A stretch of DNA of 64,000 nucleotides from Colius striatus (GCF_028858725.1 NC_084773.1:19290850-19354849), one strand, 5' to 3'. Shown: positions 26,400-37,927, numbered from the stretch's first letter. The notes: generated by a model not told the origin, from the letters alone. Made by a program: numbers and translations.

Positions 26400-27660
26400 G
26401 CGGGTCTCGCCGGTGGGACCCCTCAGTTCGCCCGTTGCTTTCTCCTCTCCCCTTGGCTCTAGGCTGACCGGTCCCACGGCGTTACCCTCCGTGCTCCCCA
26501 GTCCCGCCGTGCGGAGCCGCTCCCGGGGCCGGGCGGGTGGTGGCACGGCCCCCCCGGGCGGGAGGCGGGCCGGGAGGTGCGGGCGGGCCGGGCCGGGCTC
26601 CCCTCCCTCCTTTCCTCCTCCTCTCTCGCTCGCTCGCTCCCTCCCCGCCATCCCCAGGTGCCGCCCGGAGGAGCGCGGCGGGGCGGAGACGCCGCTGGTT
26701 CCCGGCTCTCGCCGAGGGACCGTGGGATGGTGCAGGTGGGAGCCGCGGCGCGGGACCGGCAGCGGGGCAGGGTCGGGGCAGGGGCGGCTCAGGCGCTGCG
26801 GGGGACGGGCAGTGGTTTGGGAAGGTGCGGGGGCTCGTTGCCATGGCTCCCTGCAAGCTCTGCCGGAGGAGATACAGATGCCAGTCACGGAGCGACCCCT
26901 CTTCCTCCTCGTGGGTGTGTAGCGGGGCAGAGTTTGGGGTGATTGGGGTTTTTCTTGCCTCTCCCCTCGCCTCTTCCCCCGCCTTCTGTTTTTTTGGGGG
27001 GGGTGGAGCGATTGATTTGGAGAGCTGGGACGGGGCTGCGGAGCTGCTGCGACTCGCGGGTCCGGCCGCCCCCTCATCGCCTCCCACCCGGGGGTTCCAG
27101 GTACCGCGGGTGGGGGCTCGGGCTGGTCTGTCCCTTTCCCTTAGGGGCTACCGGGAGGGGTACTGCGCTGGGACCGCGGGTGCACAGCCGCAGGGCTGCC
27201 CCGACTGCAGCCTCCGCTCACTCTGCCTTTCTATCAAAACCCCTTTAATTATTATTTTGTACACATCTTTTCCCTCCTCCCTGTACCGCGCCGGGTCCCG
27301 CAAGCGCCGGGCTTCGCCCTGCAAAGCAATGAGGGAGCTGTACTCAGCCCCGCGAAGGGGCGAGCAGGTGCCTACGGCTCGGGGGGAGGCACAGAAACTC
27401 CCCGAGACGCGGGGTCCGCATCCCCCTTCCATCCCCTCCTTCCCTTCCCTTCTCTTCCCCGCGGCCCGGGCTGTCCCGTGTCCCGCAGCGGGGCCCGGCG
27501 CGGCGGAGCGGCCGCTGCCCGCGGAAAGTTTGCGGGGAGATGGGGAGCCCGGGCGGGGGGAGACACGGCCGTCCCGTGGCCGCGGGCTTGGCTGGGGATG
27601 GAGCGCCTAGATTCATCTAGCTTTAGGTCGTTCAAGTTTGCAAGCCCGGATGTCGCGGGT
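26400..27660 (+). promoter_or_regulatory. CpG island promoter of an unidentified gene
   Basis: This is the only segment with both high G+C and dense CpG; the shift from AT-rich flanks is abrupt on both sides. GC boxes of the form GGGCGG occur at 26531, 26556, 26581 and 26681. They lie just upstream of and around a pyrimidine-rich CTCTCTCGCTCGCTCGCTCC stretch at about 26623-26642, which would suit dispersed initiation. I see no TATA box; an ATTGG (reverse CCAAT) lies at about 26944. The plus strand is favoured because the GC boxes precede the pyrimidine stretch and CAG|GT donors follow. A bidirectional promoter cannot be excluded. The long open frames across it on both strands come from the lack of AT-rich stop codons and are not evidence of protein. 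Confidence 0.85.
26623..26735 (+). other. Putative first exon (5' UTR, perhaps a short coding start)
   Basis: A plausible first exon runs from the pyrimidine-rich initiator-like stretch to a CAG|GTGGGA donor, with the GT at 26736-26737. The only ATG near its end, at 26727, would encode just Met-Val-Gln before the donor, in phase 0. Its context, GTGGGATGG, is acceptable but not ideal. Other CAG|GT donors inside the island lie after 27100 (GTACCG) and 27366 (GTGCCT), so the exon could end later. A better Kozak start (GCCATGG) lies at 26843. I do not recognise the gene. The alternatives are a wholly non-coding first exon or a lncRNA. Confidence 0.3.
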
Positions 27661-28507
27661 CTGAGGCAAACACTTGTTTCTCCTCTCCCTCCTAATGATT
27701 TTGCAGAGTATTTTGTATTTGACTCCTGCACTACCAAAATAATTACAGAGATCCCGTGTTTCTTTTCTTTCTCTGGGGAAGTGATGCGATTGTGTTGCAC
27801 TCCAGGAAAGCTGTAAGACTCTTTAAACCTCAGTGTGCTTGTGTTATCAATTAGTGTTGCATGTTCAGAACATTAGTGGTCTCAGCCAGGTTTAGGTATT
27901 CATAATGCAGGAAGATGCTGTTTTCTAATGGTCAGACATGGTAAACATGTAGCCTTTTCACCTCTCACTTCTATGGCTAAATAGTACTTCTTTTCAGGTA
28001 GAAAGGAGCTAAACTATGATATGTCAGATAACATACAGGCATTCAACCATAACTTGACAGATAGAAAAGTGAATTCCTTCTCAGTTCTACCTAGGAATAG
28101 GTTTTGCTACAAACATGTTTTGGAAGATTTCATCAGAGACTTGACATGTTGTGGTTTTGTTGGATTGTCAAGGATTCATTTGATGTGACTGAGTTAAATA
28201 TGTGTTATGTAGCTCTTCCAAACATCGTTCCATAAGCAATAAATAGTAAATACTAGGAGTTTAATTATAGGTTCTGAGGAAAGGAGATGGGGAAGAACCT
28301 GCACCTTAAAGTGAGTGTGTAAATTTTGCCCACTTGTGAACCCACGTGTGGTGTTGCCTTGTTGGAGCTGGGCACATGGTGCTGCTTTGCCCGTTGCTTC
28401 CCGTGATTCTCTGTGTGGCTTTTACTGATGTGAAGTACTAGAATCCAGGATTACTGATGTGTTAGTGGTTTTCTGTTGCTTACAAGCAGTGAATTTTATT
28501 TGCCTTT

Positions 28508-28558
28508 CAAACCCAAAACAAACACCCAAAAAACCACCAATCCAACCCAAACCCCACC
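28508..28558. repeat. A/C-rich low-complexity stretch
   Basis: Interrupted AACCC/AAACA words with almost no G or T. Low complexity only. Confidence 0.7.
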
Positions 28559-31500
28559 TCTCCCAAATGGTTATTAAAATATCCAACAATTCTTGTTGCC
28601 AGTTTCTGTGATCCTTACTTAAGCCAAGTATCTGCTCTCAGTGAAGCTTGGCTTCCAGAAGAACTACAAGACCAGACTATGTTACATTCAAATGAGATGC
28701 AAAAGATAAGATACCAAGGTTTGCAGGAGGGTAATGGAGTTCCTTCAGGAACGTTACACAATATGCATGAAAGTATTATTAAAACTCTTCAGTAAAAAAC
28801 CCCAACCTGTCAGCAGTCCAAGAGTTGTAGAAGTTTTGCCATATGCAACACACCACTTTTCAACCAGGTCATTCTCTAAACCCTTGCAATTTATTGTTGA
28901 TTTTTAAATCAAACTAGGAATGAAATGAATTCTGAATATGAGGTTGAAAGAGACGGTACTTCAGCTCTGTACACTTTGAGTATGTTTGACTCACTCTCAG
29001 TGTGGGTGAATGTAATTATTATGGACATTTAGTATGTGTTACTTCAGTAATTAAACTTAATGAATGAAAATATAGCAGTCCACTTGTTTATCCCAAGAAA
29101 CCCAGCAGATAAGCCTTCATTTGAATGAAAGATTACATTATTCACGCCGTGTATGTGTACCCTGAGTGGCTTGGATTGTAGCCATCTGGTTTGCCAGTAA
29201 AAACACACTTTATCACTTAGGTTTAGAAGGAAAAATGAAAGAAAAAGGTAGCTGTACATTACATAAAACTATGTGGACGGTTGCTTCTGTGATAAGAAAG
29301 GACCTGCTCCTTTCCCGGTGGGAGAGGACAGGGACTACTTTAAACACTGCTAATTAGTTCAGTTTATCTTGCATGCCTTACAATGCAGTTGTTAGTTAAT
29401 TATAGCTTTTCCCATTAGCAGTATGTTAAGAATAATGAATGAACATATCACTCAGATCAAAAGAACATCTACAAAGTTTATCTTGGAGGAAAGAAAGTGT
29501 TTTTGTGTGGCAGGAAGCCCCCTGGCTTTCCCAAGGCACAGATTTGTTGGAATTCCTGAGCTGGTGCTTCAGAGCCTGATGAATGACTTGAATTGATCAC
29601 AAACAAGTGACACTGGAGCTCTTGGTTGCTTAGCAACCGACCAAGATGCCACAATTTCTTTTGGTATATTTGTCCAGTAAAGTAGAAATTCAGTTTTGTT
29701 CAAGATTTATATTTTTATTTTTGCCAGCACAAAGCCCACCTTATAACAGTCTTAGATTATGTGCAATTTAAGTTGATGCCTCAGTGCAGAGTTTGGGGAG
29801 CAGCATGGGCAGGAAAAAAATGAGCAGGAATCTCCCTTGTAACCCATCTTGTGGTGATGGTGTGCTCGGTGTTTTATAACAAGTTTCAATTGTCCTTTCT
29901 CAGATGGACTTCTCTTCAGAAACCAAAATTGTTAGTAGAAGAAGTAAGTTTTAACAAAGAGAGTCATCTGCTGATGCCTTTTACACAGTTTCCCCTGTGC
30001 TGTCTGGAGATGTGAGACTCTGCAAGGTCTCATGGTGTTACCCCACTCTCCATCATAAGTTAATAAAATGCAACATGGAACACTTCTTTCATCCTTCTCC
30101 AAATTATGTCAGGGTGGTTTGGACCATCCTATAGCCCATATGGATAGAGATCTCTGCTAGGGCATCCTCCCAGAAGACTTTGGTTTCCTAACAGATCTAT
30201 TTTGTGTAAGGAAACAACAAATTTAGCACTCAAAGAGCAGAAGGAAGATAAATGTTATTGTGGCTGTATAGGTTCAAAGCACATATATTGGCTTTAACCA
30301 GGCTGTGGCATGTTGTGTACAGTTCATTACATGCTGAATTGTCTTTGTATTCTAGTGAAACTCTTCATTGTTATCCTTGGGTCCATGTAAGCTAGCATTG
30401 TAGTTCTGAAGTTTACCTTCAGCTGCTAATGGGCTTTTCATCTGTGGCCTCCTGCCTCAAGCTGAAGTGAAGCCTTTGCGATGTGCGTGGGTGGATTTGG
30501 GGTTTGCAGCACCGTTTTGCAGAGCTCAAAAGGGCATAGATAAGTATAGCTACTTGCTAATATAGACATATCCTTTTCCTTCTGAAATTGTAACTAAGAG
30601 AAAGCATACTGGGGCCAGGAAAACTGCAGGCAGTCATGACATTTGTGTTACTTAGATAATAGTTGGCATTCTGGAAGATTTCTTCCTCCCCCTTGGTGAG
30701 AAGGAGGAATCCAAATGTCTCTGTTCTTTCCTAGACAAAGAGCTTGGTTATAGCATGATTTACTGGTGTATTGGTCTAGAAATGGATGTTGTAGCAATGC
30801 CCATAATAACTGCTGACACATTTGGACCACGACAAACCACATCTCAACTCCTTGGCAATAGGCTAAGATTATTATAGTTCATAACCTGTGTACTTGTAAT
30901 TGCCATTCTAGGCTTAGATAGACTTAAGTAGAGATTTAGGTATGTGTGATCTTGCTTGATGTTGTGGGGTCTTTTTTTGCTGTTGTTTCTAAGTAACAAA
31001 GTCAACTCCCAAAACTCAAGGTGGTTGTGTTTGATGGTTTTTTCACAGCTACTCTCCTTGTACCTGTTTCACACACTGATTTCTGTGGGTGCATTTGCAT
31101 ACCCAAATGCTGATTAGTGCTTGCCATTGTAATGATTGCCTCTGCATTATAAATAGATGAAGGTACATGGGAATGTTTGGTGTCTGAAGGAGCTGTGGTG
31201 GCCATTGTGATGTGTAGGGTTCTTTTTTTCCTGGGGTTGCAGCATTCCTTGAGAGATGTTTCCTTCATTATGCCTAAAAGTACAAAACTTAAGGAATGCA
31301 GATAGAAAGCAGTTTATCACTGAAATTAGCCTTGTTATTATTACAGCTGAACTCATGTTAGTTGTTTTGATTGGGACCTACTGCATGTAAGAAGCACAAG
31401 ATTAATGTTGCTGTCTTCATTAGGGCTTTTAAGCCTTCATAATTTCTTTTGACCCTCACTAGCCCTCTCTTTTCAACATTTATCAACAAAATTGCTAGTT

Positions 31501-31766
31501 TCTCATTTCAGGTGTTTTTCCCTTTTGTCTGAGTCAGCAACAAGATGGAATTAATTTAAAGGTGTGATGGGAGTGTGACTTGAGTTAGGGAGGGTGAAGG
31601 AGAGATTGGCCTGGACTCATCCTGTGTCTTTGCTCCTGTTCTTCCACATGGAAGAAATAGAGATGTTTGGATGCAGGCCTGAGAAGCTGGGGGAAAAGGA
31701 GCCAATGGTTGAGCCTGGACAGAGTTGTTTCTATAAGAGTGCAGCTTTCGAGGATATTTTTAACAG

Positions 31767-31849
31767 ATGGTTGCTTCTCTGGCCGTGACAGCCGGTCTGT
31801 GAGCCAGGCTGAGCTGCCTCAGGACAGCCCCATGCCGAGCTCCCAACAG
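31767..31849 (+). other. Weak candidate exon, 83 nt
   Basis: The segment is preceded by ATTTTTAACAG and followed by CAG|GTAACC. Its single open frame (2 + 27 x 3 nt, phase 1 to phase 0) gives a Ser/Gln-rich peptide ending in PMPSSQQ. It sits about 5 kb downstream of the CpG island, in a locally GC-richer patch. The acceptor tract is only fair. Random DNA gives many such pairs, so this is a prediction, not a gene call. Confidence 0.15.
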
Positions 31850-33284
31850 GTAACCTCCAAACAATTGCTTCTGCTGGGGCAAAAACGGAGCTCCTGGTAG
31901 TGTCCTTGTTTCATCCTCCCCACATTTGCAATCAGGGAGGTGGGGAAAGGCGAACCTGCCTTTGTTTTCCCCTGGGCTGTTCTCATGCAACACCAGCAAG
32001 ATGAGCACTAGTGGCTTTTGCAAAAAGCTCTTTCTTGGTCTTGAGCTTGGCCCCAGCCTGTGCTGCTCTTGCCTGCCTCGGGATGCTCCTGCTGCACTCG
32101 CCTCCTTCTCCTCCCTCTGAAGGAAGTGTGGAAGGCAGCATGTGGGTTATCTGTTCACAAGTGCTTGTGGATGCTGGTCTTTATTTAGAGGTGAAAAAGA
32201 CTTTAAGTTTAAAGGTGGATTGAACCCATGTGAAGAGGGTCTCTAAGGGCTGGGGAGTCTCAATGCCCTTGTGAACAGGAAGTTTAACTATAAACAAGCC
32301 AAGCCGTGAAAACATGGGTCTCCAGTTCCAAAGAAGTATATTTTAACATTTCAGTGAGCCAAATGCCTCTGACCTTTCAATATAGCTTAGTCAGATGACT
32401 TCAGTGCTTTTACAAATCTCATTTCAAGTGTCTTGATTTTTTGGGACACCCTAGAGACTGTGAAAGGTTGGCAGTCGCTATTCAGGACGTGCTCCTGCCT
32501 GCAATTAATTGGTTAGGCAGAGATCTCCTAAGAGGAGCAGGGAAAAATAAATTGCAGAATTGGGTCCATCCACCTTTCAGTCTGTGTCTCCTTTGGTGAC
32601 TTCTGGAGTGTGACACAAGCAATTCCCTGTCAGCCTTTCCCGCTGGCTGACACAGAAGAGATGGCTTTGAATGCTGCCTGCTGTGCTTGTATGGCACTTG
32701 AAAGGAAGAGAGGGCTGCCTTTAAGGGGTGTATTCCCACGGCTCTAAAGTATATTTGAAAGATGCATCGTGCAGTGATGTCGTTTGTGTTACAGTATTAA
32801 AACTGATGGAAAACCTGGCACAGTGTTTCAGTAAAAAATGGCTGGTGCCACTGCTGTATCCCCAGTGCTTAAAATAAAATTAAGTCTTGATGAAAGATTG
32901 TTCTGCTTATAGGGAAAGGAAAATGATTATTCCAGGGCAGATTTCTTCTGTTAGAAAATACCATAACAACGCTTTCAGCTCACAGTAGTGATTAACTCAA
33001 GGGGTTGGGGTGTTTTTAGACATCCTCACACATTTATATTTTTTGTAGTTTATTACAATCAGAGAATTGTTAATAAAAGAGTGTCTGTAGTTTTTGAAGC
33101 ATCTAACTTCTTTTTTATACTTTTTCTTCCAAGAATTTTCCCATAGCTCAGAGTGGTCTGTCTGTCATGTCACTAAAACCTTCCCTCTGCACCACTGGGG
33201 TGGTTTGTGTTGGTTGAGGCAGGTCTATGTGCATGTTGTACCCATGCCTGTTCACCTCATTTTGTTGGTGTTACTTCTTCATAG

Positions 33285-33357
33285 GCAAAACACTCCAAAC
33301 CACAATGCTTTTGCTGATTTCAGTGAACTTGCTACTGAAATTGGGGCTACTCCTCAG
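33285..33357 (+). other. Weak candidate exon, 73 nt
   Basis: A pyrimidine-rich tract ending TTACTTCTTCATAG precedes the segment, and CTCAG|GTATTT follows it. One frame is open across it (1 + 24 x 3 nt), with a peptide including NHNAFADFSELATE. I do not recognise it. The splice context is reasonable, but the donor lacks the usual G at position +5. Confidence 0.15.
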
Positions 33358-34966
33358 GTATTTTACCATTTAAGGACCCTGTGATTTATTTTTCATTAGT
33401 TATTCTTTCATGTTAATCCACCAATGACTTTGTTGTAGTAAAATTTCATTGTAGGGAATAGATTTTTAGATGATTTCTGTTTTGTCCTGGTATATATCAG
33501 GGAAGATACCATCCTCTTGGTCAAGAGACAGTTTTACAGCTGAATAAACTGTATGCAGTGCTTTGTGCAAGTTCTGCTGAAGCATTGATCAAAACTAGCT
33601 ATTTTGGTAATTAAAACTCCAAATCCCTCTAGATACATATTCCTTCTGTTACATTTCAGAAGAGGGAAATAAGCAAAACTGTACTGCTATCTTCAAGAAC
33701 TAATGGGATTTTTTTTTTTTAAATGAAAATGTACTTTTAGGAAAGTAGTAAACCTGATACACTGTGCTGACTTTCAGCATTCATATTGGACATGAAAACT
33801 AGTGGTGAAGTCGTGGCGCCATGGAAATAGATGGTCAAACTCCCCCTGACCTCAGCAGAGTCAGGTTTTTGTCCCAAGAGTGATGAAAATCTAATTTACA
33901 GCCCTAACCAGTTTGAGAACTAGGCATAATGGCTCAGGCCCTTGACTGATACAAATTACTGTGGTTCAGCTGAGGATGATTGAGTTACACTGACTTATGC
34001 CATCTGGGCTTCTGGAGAATTGTGCCCAACATCCATCGTTGCAAGGGGATGCTCACTGCAGACAGGCATGTTGGGACCTTTCTGATGGTGTCTCCTATCA
34101 AGTGGCATATTCTTGTCTCTCAGTTTGACTGGAAAGAAATAACCAGGAAACAGCAATGAATATTCCTGTTTTCTGAGTCATACAAATTGCAAATGTCATC
34201 CTGTAAGCTATAGAGTAACAGTGATTACAACAGTGTCCCAGCTGTACAAAGCTAAGGCATACCAGCTTCATTAAATTTATACAGGGTTACCACTGAAATA
34301 CACAATAATTGCTCAGGGTTTACTACCTGTGTGACAAGTGCACCCTTCTAGTATTGACTGTATGAGGCTTGACTTAGGCTTTCACCTAAATCTGGGATTT
34401 CATTATCTCTGATGATTGTGTTGAACCGCAGCATCCCTGCCGTGTCTGTGTAGCACTCAACCTGTGATTTTGCCCACCCTGCTTTTTGGCTAATACCTGT
34501 CCAGATGGTGCCTACCTGCTAGGAAACACTCAGATTCTCCTTTTCAACTTCACATTATATCCCAGGGAAAATTGAAAGCTGTTTGAATTGTATTATAGTA
34601 CAAAGCTTTATTAAAGGTAAAGTGCAGTTAAGTGGTAGCAAGAAGTAATACAGCTACTCTGGTTATGCAGCCCCTAAAGCAAAGGAAGTTTTTCCCATTT
34701 ACTTCCATGTATGCAGGATCCTGCCTTTTGGAGCATTGTGCCTAATTATCCTGCCAGTGCAGCAAATTTTCACTGTCAGCCATTCCCCCTGTCAGACATC
34801 AATGTGTGGTGAAACCTCACATTGTTCCAACTGCAGAGCAAGAGGCAAATTTCATCTTTGGTGTATAAGAAATATGCCTCAATGTTTATTTAAAAACAAA
34901 ACCCACAACACAACAAAAAAGCCAACAGGCAAGAAACATCAAGGACTATTCTTATCACTTGTATCG

Positions 34967-34967
<1 letters not shown>

Positions 34968-34999
<32 letters not shown>
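34968..34999. repeat. (TA)n microsatellite
   Basis: Uninterrupted TA run of about 16 units. It is self-complementary and probably length-variable between individuals. Confidence 0.95.
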
Positions 35000-35002
<3 letters not shown>

Positions 35003-35339
35003 GTGGATTATCTTTGTATTCAGCAGATAAGCAGCATTCTCCATACAAACCTTGTCCACTGTTATCCTCCAAAATGTATGCTAAGCTTGGCTGTGCACGA
35101 AGCTCCTTGTAACGGGTGGTGGTTAGACCAGTTCCTTTCATGGGGTGAGATATAGGTAGGATCACTAGCTATTTTCAGTGTTAATTATGTAATGCACTCA
35201 CTGAAAAGAACAACATATGGAGACTTTTGAAGCTCAGGTAATGGCAATCCATTTAACCATTTATAGCTTTATGTATGTTATAATCCCCAACACCAAATAG
35301 CCCCAGAGAGGGAATGCACCCTTAATAATTTTAGGCCCT

Positions 35340-35560
35340 TAAATTAAGTGAATTTAAATTAACTCATTTGCATACTTCCCCCCTCCCCCCCTTTTTTTTC
35401 TGCCTGAATGAGATATTACTTCAGTAATTGAACTGTAACTTTGCTGGAGGTAAATAGTGTAAGACAGCTTATATTCCAAATGCTTGATTGAGTTAGGGCT
35501 GTGCAGTGCTAATGCAGCGATTTGCAGCACACCTTTGAGAAGAGAACGATGTTCAGTCCA
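35340..35560. promoter_or_regulatory. Candidate conserved non-coding element
   Basis: An AT-rich block with AAATTAAGTGAATTTAAATTAA is followed by a perfect ATTTGCAT octamer at 35366-35373. A C/T homopolymer tract comes next, then a GCAGTGCTAATGCAGCG segment. The density of homeodomain-like and POU-like words is typical of developmental enhancers. No alignment was available, so this is inference. Confidence 0.25.
35376..35399. repeat. C-run and T-run homopolymer tract
   Basis: Consecutive C5-6, C7 and T8 runs form a pure pyrimidine strand. It is prone to replication slippage. Confidence 0.8.
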
Positions 35561-36039
35561 CTTATGATCACCCAGTGTGGGGCTGATGCTTGAAAGTTCA
35601 ATTAATGCAGGCTGCTAAATGTGCTTCTTGAGCAGGGACCCTGAAGGATGCTGTGGGGGGATAAAACACGCAGCTCTACACTTTTTGCTGAGTTCATATT
35701 GTAGAGATAGGCCAAAGCTGAGCTCTCCTAAATACCACAGAACACTGAAGTGTCTGAAATTGCTTCTCTGAGCAGACTGTGGTGATAGCTTCTGTGGGCT
35801 CTGCTGTTCTCAGCACCTGGCTTTGGCATCTCTTGACCTGTGCAACAGATAAGCCAGGATGGGTGGACAGAAGCAGTAGTGGGAGGGAGAGCTGAGACTG
35901 ATCAAAGGGATAAAACATCTACTGGAAAAAGTCTTGTTTAGTGTCTTTGGAACAGATAGGGTGATCTATCATACAAGGCTGACAAAGTGTTTTTGGCTCT
36001 GTTATCCTATGTACCGTGGTGTTCTGCAGCAATATCGGA

Positions 36040-37440
36040 GAAGCCTAAGTACAAAGAGCGAATGCAGAAAGAGGTGGAGGATGATTGTCTGGAGAGCTTG
36101 GCACCAGTCCCAGAAAAATAATGGATAAGTTGATAGAGGACTGAATTAATATAGAGTTAAAGAATAGAGAGATAATTAAGGCTAGTCACCATGCCTTTCT
36201 GAAAAGAGAGCCCATTCCTGACGGGGTCATGGGTTTGATAGATATGGGTAACTAAGCATTGTGGCAGAGTTTTCCAGGTGTTTGATTTGGTAAATTGTGA
36301 AATCTCAGTTGAAAAGAAACAAACCTAACAAAGTTAATTGTAAAATTAGTAGCAGTCTTGTTTAATGGATTAAGATTTAGCAAAGAGAGCTGGAAAGGTA
36401 TTTACTTGTGGGGATTATTCATTGGAAGATGTGTGGGTTCAGCATATTTTCACAAGAATGAGAGCTAGTCCTGAAACTGTTTAACATTTCTGTCAACAAT
36501 ATGGACAGAAAAGTTAAATGACTGCTACTGAAGTTGTGAATGACACAGCATCAGTAGTGTGGTAATTATAATAGAGTTATTTGGAGCAATCTGACTGACT
36601 GGCAAGGTGTTGCCTCTTCTCCTGTCCTCCCAACAGTCTGTGACTTAACCAATGCACTGGGAGAGAGTACTCTTGATAAAAGTTTGTGGAATCATAGAAT
36701 AGTTTGGATTGCAAGAGACCTTTAAAGTTCATCTAGTCCATCCCTCTGCAATGAGCAGGGACTTCTTCTGAACAAGTTGCCTAAAGTCCCATCCAACCTG
36801 ACCTTGAGTGTTTCCAAGGATGAGACATCTACCACCACTCTGGGCAACCTGTGCCACTGTTTCACCACCCTTATTGTAAACATTTCTTTAGTTACCCTTT
36901 CTAGTTACTGTGGAAGAGTTTGGAGGGGTCACAGTGGGCAATAAAAGAAAGAAGACTTCCCAGCAGGCTACTGTAGCTAAAGGACTGTCAGGACCCTTTG
37001 ACACAGGGTTTCTATCTGAATGCATGAGAAAACTGGCCATAACTTTCCAGAATTGGTTTCAGCAGCTGAAAACAAGAGTTTACAAAACTGGAGAGTTAAG
37101 AAAATAACCACAACATTGATTTGAAGAATGGAGAAAATTCCCTGCAGTGAGAGATTTGGAGAGTTCAATCTGCTTAGCTCATCAAAAAGAGGATTGGGAG
37201 GGGACTTGATTACAGGAACAAGTATTTTCATGGGGAAAGCATATCCAGCTTTTTAATCAAGAAGAGAAAAAATAAGATCTAATAGCTGGAAGCTGGAGCC
37301 AGACAATTTAAAATTAGACATTAATCACAATTTTTAATCTGTGATTAACCACTGGAATGAACTATGATGTGTTCATATCAACACTGGATACCTTGTGTGA
37401 CATGATCAGTTAAACACAAGTTAGGGGATGTGATTTGCAG
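36040..37440 (+). mobile_element. Old CR1 LINE ORF2 remnant, plus strand, split by a younger insertion
   Basis: Decayed CR1-family ORF2 in the forward direction. About 36115-36150 reads KIMDKLIED, as in the RT stretch that precedes the conserved SQHGF. About 36185 reads SHHAFLK at the SQHGF position. About 36480-36505 reads LFNISVNNMD, corresponding to LFNIFINDLE. At about 36531-36546 the catalytic FADDT is reduced to VVNDT. After the inserted copy at 36689-36903, the post-RT region resumes: about 37140-37215 reads NLLSSSKRGLGGDLI, close to the family's NLLSSSKRRLRGDLI. Multiple stops and frameshifts show it is long dead. It resembles the ancient L3-like CR1 lineage seen in reptiles and birds. 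Confidence 0.85.
36689..36903 (-). mobile_element. Younger CR1 3' fragment, minus strand, nested
   Basis: The plus strand begins GAATCATAGAATAGTTTGG, then GACCTTTAAAGTTCATCTAGTCCA and CATCCAACCTGACCTTGA, then CCACCACTCTGGGCAACCTGTGCC: the antisense of a CR1 3' end. It interrupts the older plus-strand CR1 and is much better preserved, so it is the later insertion. About 215 bp, 5'-truncated, no coding capacity. Confidence 0.92.
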
Positions 37441-37872
37441 GTGATAGGGAAAAGCACAGCAGTCTGTGATGTACAGAAGGGTGCAAAGGCCTTAAATCTG
37501 TGAGCATTGAAAGGGCAGTCAAAGGAAGAAGATAAGAAAAAGGAGGAACATATATGAGGAGCACAAAAAGGAGAAATAAAAGCACTGAAAGGGTAAAGAA
37601 AGGAATTTCATCTGGAGAAGGAGCTTCTGTTTCTAAATATGAGAGCATATGTCTCAGCAAAGTGAATTTTGGCATTGGAAACACCTTGAGTATTGGCAGA
37701 GCTGGAGTCATCTGTTTTGTAGTCAAAACAGCAATTTTGGATTCTGTGCTTTGTTAATGATGATGAAGAAACCTCCTGTTTGTGATTTGGGCTTTTGGCA
37801 CCATCGACTCCCTGTTCTGCTGCTGTGAGAGAAGACAGTGTCATCGCCTTTGCTTAGACGTGGTGGAGCTGA

Positions 37873-37927
37873 AGGGCTGCGTGCCACCACGAGGGCTGCG
37901 TGCCACCACGAGGGCTGTGGCACCACA
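37873..37927. repeat. 19-bp tandem repeat, about 2.8 copies
   Basis: The unit AGGGCTGCGTGCCACCACG occurs twice exactly (37873-37891, 37892-37910), followed by a diverged partial copy. It is GC-rich and CpG-containing, unlike its flanks. The two identical units suggest recent expansion or sequence homogenisation. Confidence 0.9.

Larger units (their letters stand above)
27661..36039. other. Non-coding tract, probably intronic
   Basis: No exon of a known protein was recognised, and CpG density falls back to background after 27.66 kb. If the island drives a plus-strand gene, this is its intron. Low-complexity A/C-rich DNA lies at 28508-28558 and a (TA)n run at 34968-34999. Two weak exon-like segments (31767-31849 and 33285-33357) are listed separately. 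Confidence 0.5.

Noticed and set aside
26397..27800. Long overlapping open frames on both strands, up to about 357 codons
   Set aside because: They coincide exactly with the CpG island, where stop codons are rare. The translations are Pro/Arg/Gly-rich, occur in several frames at once, and match no family I know.
34736..35155. 139-codon plus-strand frame containing a Tyr-Ile repeat
   Set aside because: The repeat is the translated (TA)n microsatellite. The rest is not protein-like.
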